Below are positions 9,273 through 15,594 of a stretch of DNA of 47,827 nt, in pieces. A program made the translations under genes and the position numbers. Origin of the DNA: Fimenecus sp045594645 (GTDB lineage: Bacteria; Bacillota; Clostridia; Oscillospirales; Acutalibacteraceae); the NCBI GenBank assembly GCA_045594645.1, contig JAZNYY010000076.1:1-47827 (forward strand). The letters run 5' to 3'. The notes under the pieces are model-generated. The model was not told where the DNA came from. It searched no databases and was given only the letters and a program-made list of their open reading frames with translations. The stretch's first letter is position 1; each line of letters starts with the position of its first letter.

Positions 9273-11420
9273 ATGGATAATTTTTGCGGTAAGCGTCTTG
9301 ACGGACGATACGAAATTCGAGAAATAATCGGTGTTGGCGGTATGGCTGTTGTGTATAAGGCTTATGACAACATTGACGACAGAATTGTAGCCATTAAAAT
9401 TCTCAAGGATGAATATCTTACAAATGAGGAATTTAAACGCAGATTTAAAAATGAGTCAAAGGCAATTGCGGTTCTTTCACATCCCAACATTGTTCGTGTT
9501 TATAATGTTAGCTTTGGTGACAGACTTCAGTATATTGTTATGGAGTATGTTGACGGTATAACTCTTAAAGAGTATATTGAGCAGCAAGGCGTTGTTAATT
9601 GGAAAGAAGCTGTTCATTTTATGGGACAAATTCTTGCCGCTCTTCAGCACGCTCACGATAAAGGTATTGTACATCAGGATATTAAACCACAGAATATTAT
9701 GCTCTTGCAAGATGGCACAATTAAGGTTACTGATTTCGGCATTGCAAGATTCAGCAGAATGGATTCCAAAACAACATCTGAAAATGCAATTGGTTCAGTT
9801 CATTATATCAGCCCCGAGCAGGCTCGTGGTGAAATGACAGATGATAAGGCTGATATTTATTCAGTTGGTGTAGTAATGTATGAAATGCTTACAGGTCGTC
9901 TTCCTTTCCAGTCTGATAGTGCAGTTTCAGTAGCAATTATGCAGCTTCAGCAAGACCCCAAGCGTCCAAGAGAAATTGTACCTACTTTACCATTGGGTCT
10001 TGAGCAGATTACAATTCGTGCAATGCAGAAAAATCCTAATGACAGATATCGTTCAGCAGCAGAAATGCTTATGGATATTAATGAATTCAAGCGTAACCCT
10101 GCGGTTAAGTTCAATTACACATATTTTGTTGACCAAGAGCCTACAAAATATGTCAGAACAGGTGCGCCTGCTACAAAAATTTCTAATGCAATTGAAGAAC
10201 AGCAAACCGAAACAGAGAAGAGAGCTATTAACAAGACAACAGCAATTATGATGGGGGCAATTGCAGGTTTTGTAGCACTTGTTCTTATTATTGTTGCAGT
10301 TTTACTTGGGCTTAAGAATCAAAAAGTTGAGGTGCCAAACTTTATTAACCTTAACTATTATGACCAGATTGAAAATAATACTGAATATACAGATAATTTT
10401 GTGTTTAAAATAGAGTTTACTGCAAGTTCAACTCTTGATGATGGTACTGTTACTGACCAGAATCCTTCAGCAAGTGAGAAAGTAAAGAAAGGCACAGAAA
10501 TCACCTTAACAATTGTTCAAAAAGACAGTGTGGTTATTGATTCATCAATTCTTAGTATGAATGAAGAACAGGCAAAGAGTTATTTGATGTCGCGTGGTCT
10601 TATACCAACAATTATGCCTGAATATTCAGAAACAATTGCCGCAGGTCTTGTTATTAAAACATCACCTGAGGTTGGTTCTTCTGTAAGAACAGGTTCTGAG
10701 GTTGTCGTATATATTGCAACTGATAAGCAGGAAACTACAAAAGTTCCCGAAATTGAAGGTTGCAGCAGAGAGGTTGCTGAACAGCTTCTCAAGGCTTCTG
10801 ACCTTGAAGTTGGTACTGTTACTGAGGTTGACAGCAATCTCGAAAAGGGTATGGTTGTTGAACAGAGTATTGAAAAGGACACAAAAGTTCCCGTAGGCTC
10901 AAAAATTGATTTTACAATAAGCAACGGAATTCCAAGTGAATCATCTGTTGACATTACCGTAACTCTTCCTGCAGTCAATAAGAGTGGCATTTTAAAAATT
11001 TATCTCAATAATGAGCTTTTCTATGAATCAAAAGAGCTCTATCTTGACGGTGCAACAAAGACTTATACCTTGACTGGTAAGGGTGCAGATGGCACTTATA
11101 AAGTTATGATTGACGATATTCTTGTTCAGCAGGGTAAGGTTGACTTCACTAAAGTACCTGCAGTATTAAGTGAAGTTGAAAATGTTGCTTTTGATAACAC
11201 AGAAGTTTTACCAAATGTTGTTGGTAGTACGAAAGATGTTGCTCTTGATGATTTGAATAATGCTGGATTTACAAAAGTTAAAGTTGTTGAAGAGGTTAAT
11301 GAAAAACCCGCGGGTGAGGTAATTGCACAGTCTCCTACATCTGACGGAACAACAAAGCTTTCAACTAGTACAGAAATTGTTATTACTGTTAGTTTAGGTC
11401 CTGATGATAGCGCAGAATAA
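9273..11420 (+). CDS. prkC: PASTA-domain serine/threonine kinase (PrkC/Stk)
   Basis: 715 residues. The cytosolic kinase domain covers about 1-270: glycine loop GVGGMAVVYKA at 20-30, lysine K42 in VAIK, catalytic loop HQDIKPQN at 134-141 and DFG at 154-156. One membrane helix lies at about 324-347. Four extracellular PASTA domains follow at about 352-417, 421-484, 487-551 and 645-709. A non-PASTA beta-rich insert at 552-640 separates the last two. PASTA domains bind muropeptides or lipid II, so it is a cell-wall sensor. Odd point: HRD is changed to HQD. An AAGGGAG site precedes the ATG. Confidence 0.96.
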   Translation: MDNFCGKRLDGRYEIREIIGVGGMAVVYKAYDNIDDRIVAIKILKDEYLTNEEFKRRFKNESKAIAVLSHPNIVRVYNVSFGDRLQYIVMEYVDGITLKEYIEQQGVVNWKEAVHFMGQILAALQHAHDKGIVHQDIKPQNIMLLQDGTIKVTDFGIARFSRMDSKTTSENAIGSVHYISPEQARGEMTDDKADIYSVGVVMYEMLTGRLPFQSDSAVSVAIMQLQQDPKRPREIVPTLPLGLEQITIRAMQKNPNDRYRSAAEMLMDINEFKRNPAVKFNYTYFVDQEPTKYVRTGAPATKISNAIEEQQTETEKRAINKTTAIMMGAIAGFVALVLIIVAVLLGLKNQKVEVPNFINLNYYDQIENNTEYTDNFVFKIEFTASSTLDDGTVTDQNPSASEKVKKGTEITLTIVQKDSVVIDSSILSMNEEQAKSYLMSRGLIPTIMPEYSETIAAGLVIKTSPEVGSSVRTGSEVVVYIATDKQETTKVPEIEGCSREVAEQLLKASDLEVGTVTEVDSNLEKGMVVEQSIEKDTKVPVGSKIDFTISNGIPSESSVDITVTLPAVNKSGILKIYLNNELFYESKELYLDGATKTYTLTGKGADGTYKVMIDDILVQQGKVDFTKVPAVLSEVENVAFDNTEVLPNVVGSTKDVALDDLNNAGFTKVKVVEEVNEKPAGEVIAQSPTSDGTTKLSTSTEIVITVSLGPDDSAE

Positions 11421-11421
11421 T

Positions 11422-12297
11422 ATGGAAAAAATTAAAGGTATAATAACCAAAGGTATTGGCGGCTTCTATTATGTTGAAGTCGCCAATGCGACTTATGAAT
11501 GTAAAGCAAGAGGGATTTTCCGCAAAAAGCGTATAACTCCACTTGTTGGTGATGCAGTTGATATTACCGTTAACGAAAATGCGGAAAATACGATTGATTT
11601 TATATATGAGCGAAAAAATGACCTCTACAGACCGCCAGTGTCTAATATTGATAATTTGATAATAGTTGTCGCAACTACAGAGCCAAGACCTAATTTTTTA
11701 GTTATTGACAAGCTTGTTGCAATTGCAGAGCATAAAAACATTGAGCCTGTTATTATTATTTCAAAAACAGATTTGTCATCAGAAAAAGAAATTCTTGATG
11801 TTTATGAAAAATCGGGAATAAAAGTAATATCTTTGAATTCAGAAAAATCAATTGATGAAGTAAGAGAAGTGATGAAGGGCAAAATTAATGCTTTTACCGG
11901 TAATTCGGGCGTTGGTAAAACAACGCTTTTAAACCGACTTGAACCCACACTTCAGCTTGCTACAGGTGAAATAAGCGATAAATTGGGCAGGGGTAGGCAC
12001 ACGACCCGTCAGGCACAATTATTCAATGTTTGTGGTGGTTATATTATTGATACTCCTGGCTTTTCTTCGTTTGAATTCGAGAAAAACGGTATAATAAAAA
12101 AGGATGAATTGCCATATTGCTTTAGAGAATTCAGAGAGTATCTCGGCACTTGCAAATTCACGAGCTGTGCACATATCAATGATAAGGGTTGTTCAATTTG
12201 TGAGGCTGTTAAAAACGGTGAAATTAGTGAGGTCCGTCATAATAATTATATTTCTATGTATAATCAGGCAAAGGAAATTAAGGAATGGGAACTTTAA
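11422..12297 (+). CDS. rsgA: ribosome small-subunit-dependent GTPase A
   Basis: 291 residues. RsgA helps late maturation of the 30S subunit. An N-terminal OB fold precedes a circularly permuted GTPase with SKTDL (G4) ahead of GNSGVGKTT at 160-168 (G1) and DTPGF (G3). The C-terminal zinc knuckle is CKFTSCAHINDKGC. ATG 11422 gives the conserved MEKIKGII start one base after the prkC stop; an upstream ATG at 11404 would overlap prkC and add six residues. No strong ribosome site is seen for either, in keeping with coupling to prkC. Confidence 0.95.
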   Translation: MEKIKGIITKGIGGFYYVEVANATYECKARGIFRKKRITPLVGDAVDITVNENAENTIDFIYERKNDLYRPPVSNIDNLIIVVATTEPRPNFLVIDKLVAIAEHKNIEPVIIISKTDLSSEKEILDVYEKSGIKVISLNSEKSIDEVREVMKGKINAFTGNSGVGKTTLLNRLEPTLQLATGEISDKLGRGRHTTRQAQLFNVCGGYIIDTPGFSSFEFEKNGIIKKDELPYCFREFREYLGTCKFTSCAHINDKGCSICEAVKNGEISEVRHNNYISMYNQAKEIKEWEL

Positions 12298-12923
12298 AAA
12301 CGCGTTGCGTAATAATTGGCGGTGGCGATTGCTCGGTTGAATTTTTAAAAGTGCATATTAACTCTCAAAATGATTATATAATATGTGCCGATAGCGGATA
12401 TGATTATGCAGTATCCGCAGGAATTGCACCCGATTTGCTGATTGGCGATTTCGACTCAATTTCAGCTGTTCCTCAAGGTGTGAATAAAATAACGCTGCCT
12501 GTTGAAAAAGATGTTACAGACTGTGTAGCAGCTTATAATGAAGGCGTAAAGCTTGGCTTTAAGTCATTTGTTCTCTTTGGGGGCACAGGCGGAAGATTTG
12601 AACATACATTCTCAAATATTTCGCTTATGGCAAATGCATCGAAATCAAATATTGATTTTGAAATAGTTGATGAAAAGCATATTTTCAGAAGTATAACAAA
12701 TAATTCAATTAGAATTAAGCGTAAAGAAAATCAACAGATTTCTGTTTTTGCTTACGGTGGCAGAGCCTTTGGAGTGACAGAAAAAGGATTTCATTATCCA
12801 TTATGGGATTATACCCTTGACCCGTTTGATGGTTCATTAGGTACAAGTAACGATATTATTGAAGATTACGGGGAGATTTCTGTTATGAACGGAACACTGA
12901 TAATCGTTGAAACTCAAATGTAA
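12285..12923 (+). CDS. thiN: thiamin pyrophosphokinase
   Basis: Makes thiamin diphosphate from thiamin and ATP. 212 residues with the family motifs CADSGYDYA, LIGDFDSI, KDVTDC and FGGTGGRFEHT. It overlaps the end of rsgA by 13 bases, with AAGGAAATTAAGGA ahead of the ATG. In Bacillus, rpe lies between rsgA and thiN; it is missing here, while the next conserved neighbour, spoVM, is kept. Confidence 0.94.
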   Translation: MGTLKTRCVIIGGGDCSVEFLKVHINSQNDYIICADSGYDYAVSAGIAPDLLIGDFDSISAVPQGVNKITLPVEKDVTDCVAAYNEGVKLGFKSFVLFGGTGGRFEHTFSNISLMANASKSNIDFEIVDEKHIFRSITNNSIRIKRKENQQISVFAYGGRAFGVTEKGFHYPLWDYTLDPFDGSLGTSNDIIEDYGEISVMNGTLIIVETQM

Positions 12924-12980
12924 CAAAAATATACCCCTTGCGTATAATGTAGTAAAATACATAAGCAGGGGGTTGTTTTT

Positions 12981-13130
12981 ATGGGAAGAAGACGCAATAA
13001 TTCAAATGGAACAATATTTGTGGCTCTTGGTCTTGGATTATTAATTTCATTAATTCTTCCCCAAAAAGCCGTAATAGTTATTCTTGCAATAGCATTAGTG
13101 TGTTGCGGGGCTTCTCTCTGCAAATCCTGA
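12981..13130 (+). CDS. small membrane protein next to spoVM, function unknown
   Basis: A 49-codon frame with a good ribosome site (GCAGGGGG at 12965-12972, 8 bases ahead). The N-terminus MGRRRNNSNG is polar and basic. Two hydrophobic segments follow at about 12-26 and 30-44, separated by PQK, so it could be a membrane hairpin. Cysteines sit at 41, 42 and 47. It ends 11 bases before spoVM, whose own GGAGGAG site starts directly after this stop codon, so the two are likely co-transcribed. I do not recognise a family. A sporulation role is only guilt by association. Confidence 0.7.
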   Translation: MGRRRNNSNGTIFVALGLGLLISLILPQKAVIVILAIALVCCGASLCKS

Positions 13131-13141
13131 GGAGGAGTTTT

Positions 13142-13222
13142 ATGAAACTGGTAGTTGTGAAAAGTCCGAAAATAATTGGTGGCATATTAAGATTTATGTT
13201 CGGTATTAAAAAAGAAAACTAA
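13142..13222 (+). CDS. spoVM: stage V sporulation protein SpoVM
   Basis: A 26-residue frame, exactly the length of Bacillus subtilis SpoVM. It begins MKLVVVKSPK and ends FGIKKEN. Compared from memory with the Bacillus peptide, it keeps K2, K7, P9, K10, G13, G14, I15, R17, M19 and G21. SpoVM is an amphipathic helix that recognises the convex forespore membrane and anchors SpoIVA to start spore-coat assembly; P9 is important for this. A GGAGGAG site at 13131-13137 precedes the ATG. The position after thiN matches Bacillus, where spoVM lies between thiN and rpmB. It implies an endospore former. Confidence 0.92.
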   Translation: MKLVVVKSPKIIGGILRFMFGIKKEN

Positions 13223-13227
13223 AAAAG

Positions 13228-13252
13228 GGGAGCAGACACAAAATCTGCTCCC
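13228..13252. terminator. bidirectional terminator between spoVM and rubrerythrin
   Basis: A perfect 9-bp stem, GGGAGCAGA paired with TCTGCTCCC, around a 7-base loop. Six A's on the left give a U-tract for the minus strand, and an AT-rich stretch follows on the right. It lies between the convergent spoVM and rubrerythrin genes and probably ends both transcripts. Confidence 0.85.
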
Positions 13253-13270
13253 TAAATTTATAAGTAAGTA

Positions 13271-13816
13271 TTAGCCGAAATATCTCTGAAGAAGACCTTC
13301 AAATGCTTTGCCGTGTCTTGCTTCGTCACGAGCCATTTCGTGAACTGTGTCGTGAATAGCGTCAAGACCGAGCTCTTTTGCGCGCTTTGCAAGGTCGAAT
13401 TTACCAACTGTTGCACCGTTTTCTGCGTCGACTCTCATTTCAAGGTTTTTCTTTGTGCTATCTGTTACAACTTCACCAAGAAGCTCTGCAAACTTTGCTG
13501 CGTGCTCTGCCTCTTCATAAGCTGCCTTTTCCCAGTAAAGACCAATTTCAGGATAACCCTCACGATGAGCAACTCTCGCCATTGCAAGATACATACCAAC
13601 TTCAGAACATTCACCTTCAAAGTTGGCGCGAAGGTCCATAATAATGTCTTCACGAACGCCCTTAGCAACGCCTACTACATGCTCTGCAGCCCAAGTTCTT
13701 TCATCTTCTTTGATTTCATTGAACTTGTCAGCAGGAACCTTGCACTGAGGGCATCTTTCAGGAGCAGAATCTCCTTCGTGAACATAACCGCAAACTGAAC
13801 ATACAAATTTTTTCAT
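13271..13816 (-). CDS. reverse-type rubrerythrin (N-terminal rubredoxin)
   Basis: 181 residues. The rubredoxin domain is at the N-terminus (C6, C9, C22, C25 in CSVCGYVHEG and CPQCKVP), and the four-helix diiron domain follows (GECSEVGMYLAMA, EEAEHAAKF, ARDEARHG). This is the reverse of classical rubrerythrin and matches the revRbr proteins of Clostridium acetobutylicum. Those act as terminal components of NAD(P)H peroxidase and oxidase systems and detoxify H2O2 and O2. A GGAGG site precedes the start. It lies 25 bases downstream of perR on the same strand, so it is probably in the PerR-controlled operon. Confidence 0.94.
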   Translation of the reverse strand: MKKFVCSVCGYVHEGDSAPERCPQCKVPADKFNEIKEDERTWAAEHVVGVAKGVREDIIMDLRANFEGECSEVGMYLAMARVAHREGYPEIGLYWEKAAYEEAEHAAKFAELLGEVVTDSTKKNLEMRVDAENGATVGKFDLAKRAKELGLDAIHDTVHEMARDEARHGKAFEGLLQRYFG

Positions 13817-13841
13817 AGTAAATTTCCTCCAAAATTTATTT

Positions 13842-14231
13842 TTAATTATTTAAACGGTATTCGTCGCAGCCTTTGCATCTGCCAAAAAGCATTAAACTGT
13901 AACCGTAAATTTGACCAATATTTTCATCTTTGCAATCAAAACTGTAATTTGGGGTTGACATTACATCATATACTTTACCGCAACAATTACATTTGAAATG
14001 TGCGTGGGGCAGGGGGTTGCCGTCAAAACGGTCTTGATTGCCGTCGGGAATTTTAATAATCTGACCGCATTGCTCAAGCTGAGAAAGATTTCTGTAAAGA
14101 GTTCCAAGACTTAAAGTAGGTATTTTTTCTCTAACAGACAAGTAAAGTTCCATAGCAGTTGGATGGTCATAGCGTGATTTGAGTTCATTAACTATTGCAT
14201 CTCTTTGCTTACTTTTTCTTTCAAGTGCCAT
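13842..14231 (-). CDS. perR: peroxide-responsive Fur-family repressor PerR
   Basis: 129 residues. A winged helix (HPTAMELYLSVREK and LSLGTLYRNL) precedes the metal-binding dimer domain. Residues matching the five PerR regulatory metal ligands are all present: H23, D70, H76, H78 and D89. Aspartate at the last position is typical of PerR rather than Fur. Structural zinc cysteines are C81, C84, C119 and C122. The frame is open to 14408, but ATG 14231 has AAGGAG upstream and starts the conserved domain; the longer form would run through the promoter and operator. It is followed by rubrerythrin, a classic PerR target. Confidence 0.92.
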   Translation of the reverse strand: MALERKSKQRDAIVNELKSRYDHPTAMELYLSVREKIPTLSLGTLYRNLSQLEQCGQIIKIPDGNQDRFDGNPLPHAHFKCNCCGKVYDVMSTPNYSFDCKDENIGQIYGYSLMLFGRCKGCDEYRLNN

Positions 14232-14244
14232 TCCCTTCGTCTCC

Positions 14245-14273
14245 TTAACAGTAATGATTACTGTTATTATTAT
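14245..14273 (+). promoter_or_regulatory. possible promoter of the glycoside-hydrolase-like lipoprotein gene
   Basis: TTAACA at 14245-14250 and TATTAT at 14268-14273 are separated by 17 bases. The PerR-type palindrome fills the spacer, and this -10 overlaps the -10 of the opposing perR promoter. Predicted by eye from consensus only. Confidence 0.45.
14247..14265. promoter_or_regulatory. PerR/Fur-type operator
   Basis: AACAGTAATGATTACTGTT is an inverted repeat with perfect 9-base arms around one central base, and the flanking T and A extend it to 10 bases per arm. The odd-centred 1-base spacing matches the layout of Per boxes, though the arm sequence differs from the Bacillus consensus. It lies just downstream of the perR -10, where bound PerR would block its own transcription, and inside the spacer of the likely opposing promoter. 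Confidence 0.8.
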
Positions 14274-14296
14274 AGCATAACATTTATCTATGTCAA
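14269..14296 (-). promoter_or_regulatory. perR-rubrerythrin operon promoter
   Basis: On the minus strand TTGACA (14296-14291) and TATAAT (14274-14269) are both exact sigma-A consensus hexamers, with a 16-base spacer. Transcription should begin near 14262, inside the operator, giving a leader of about 30 bases with the AAGGAG site of perR. Confidence 0.8.
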
Positions 14297-14325
14297 GTAC
14301 TTTTTTTAAAAAAAGGTGGAAAATT

Positions 14326-15522
14326 TTGAAAAAACTTATTATTTTATTTTTATCGGTAACTATGTTGTTGTCTTCTTGTACTTTTAATGTTGAGCCACAG
14401 GAAAACAAGACTATGGATAATCAAAAATTTGTTGGTGTATGGTTTTCTTATAACGAAATTAAAGATTTATGTAATAACTGCAGTAGTGTAGAGGATTTAA
14501 AAGAGAATATTAATAAAATTCTTACTGAACTAAAAAAATATAGAATAAATAATATCTTTTTGCATGTAAGAGCATTTGATGATTGCTTTTATAATTCTTC
14601 AATTTTTAATGTAAGTGACTACTGTAAAGATAATAATGGTGGTTTAAAATTTGATATTTTACAGCATTTTATTGATATTTCAAAGGATTATGATATATCG
14701 GTACACGCTTGGATTAATCCTTACCGTATTAGGAATGACAATAACATTAATAAGATACCGAAAAACTCATTCGCAGGTAAAATACTGTCTGATAACAGTA
14801 AAGATGAACGAATTATCACAGCCGAAAATTCTATTTATTATAATCCGGCATATCCTGAAGTTCAAAGTTATATTTTAAGCGGAATTCGTGAAGTTCTTGA
14901 GAATTATAATGTGAGCGGAATACATATTGATGATTATTTTTATCCTACAGCAAATGATGGAATTGACAAAAATATCTATAATGATTATTTAAAAAATGGT
15001 GGAACGCTGGCGCTTGACGATTTTAGAAGAAATGCGGTTAATACATTGATTTCTTTAATATATTTACTTGTAAAAAGCTACAATAATGATATTTTGGTTT
15101 CTGTAAGTCCGTCGGCGGATATTGAAAAGAATTTTAATAATTATTATGCGGATGTAAAGTTATGGACACAGAGTGAGGGCTATGCCGATATCATTATTCC
15201 GCAATTATATTACGGCTTTGAACATTCAACTATGCCGTTTAATGAATTGCTAAATGAGTGGCTGGGTTTACAAAGCAAAAACACCAAAATAGTGATTGGT
15301 CTTGCTGTCTATAAAGCGGGAACTGAAGATGTTTATGCAAAATCAGGTAGCAATGAATGGCTTGAAAATACTGATATTATTGCAAGTCAGATATACAGTG
15401 TTAATAATACTAATGCTTATGGTTGGTCATATTTTTCGGCATCGTATTTATATAAAAATAAAAGTAACGCGTTAGAAAATGAAAAAGAAAATATAATTCA
15501 TACAATAGATGCTGTTTGGTAA
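14326..15522 (+). CDS. secreted lipoprotein, GHL10-type glycoside-hydrolase-like (DUF187)
   Basis: 398 residues starting at TTG 14326, chosen because AAAAGGTGGA ends 5 bases upstream and the start gives a lipoprotein signal peptide: KK, a hydrophobic core and a lipobox LSSC with C18 as the lipidated residue. The rest is the GHL10 barrel domain (DUF187): GVWFSYNEI, FLHVRAFDDCFYNSSIF, HAWINPYRIRN, SGIHIDDYFYP, VSVSPSADIE and DIIIPQLYYG. Relatives are mostly uncharacterised cell-surface proteins thought to act on carbohydrate or cell wall. It diverges from perR and shares its operator. Confidence 0.87.
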   Translation: MKKLIILFLSVTMLLSSCTFNVEPQENKTMDNQKFVGVWFSYNEIKDLCNNCSSVEDLKENINKILTELKKYRINNIFLHVRAFDDCFYNSSIFNVSDYCKDNNGGLKFDILQHFIDISKDYDISVHAWINPYRIRNDNNINKIPKNSFAGKILSDNSKDERIITAENSIYYNPAYPEVQSYILSGIREVLENYNVSGIHIDDYFYPTANDGIDKNIYNDYLKNGGTLALDDFRRNAVNTLISLIYLLVKSYNNDILVSVSPSADIEKNFNNYYADVKLWTQSEGYADIIIPQLYYGFEHSTMPFNELLNEWLGLQSKNTKIVIGLAVYKAGTEDVYAKSGSNEWLENTDIIASQIYSVNNTNAYGWSYFSASYLYKNKSNALENEKENIIHTIDAVW

Positions 15523-15533
15523 TATTATGTAAC

Positions 15534-15562
15534 TTGACGATTATACTGTTTTTTGGTAAAAT
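15534..15562 (+). promoter_or_regulatory. promoter of the dockerin autolysin gene
   Basis: TTGACG at 15534-15539, a 17-base spacer, and TAAAAT at 15557-15562. It lies just after the stop of the upstream gene and 33 bases ahead of the start, so the gene can be transcribed on its own. Confidence 0.6.
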
Positions 15563-15594
15563 AAAATTGAATATTGACGAAGGAAGTGAAAATA

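Noticed and set aside
12924..12980. Sporulation sigma-factor promoter ahead of the small protein and spoVM
   Set aside because: TATAAT occurs at 12943-12948, but I could not place a matching upstream box for sigma-E, sigma-K or sigma-A with correct spacing.
12914..13123. Minus-strand 69-codon frame opposite the small membrane protein
   Set aside because: No ribosome site, and the plus-strand frame has a clear one and membrane-protein composition; it is a shadow.
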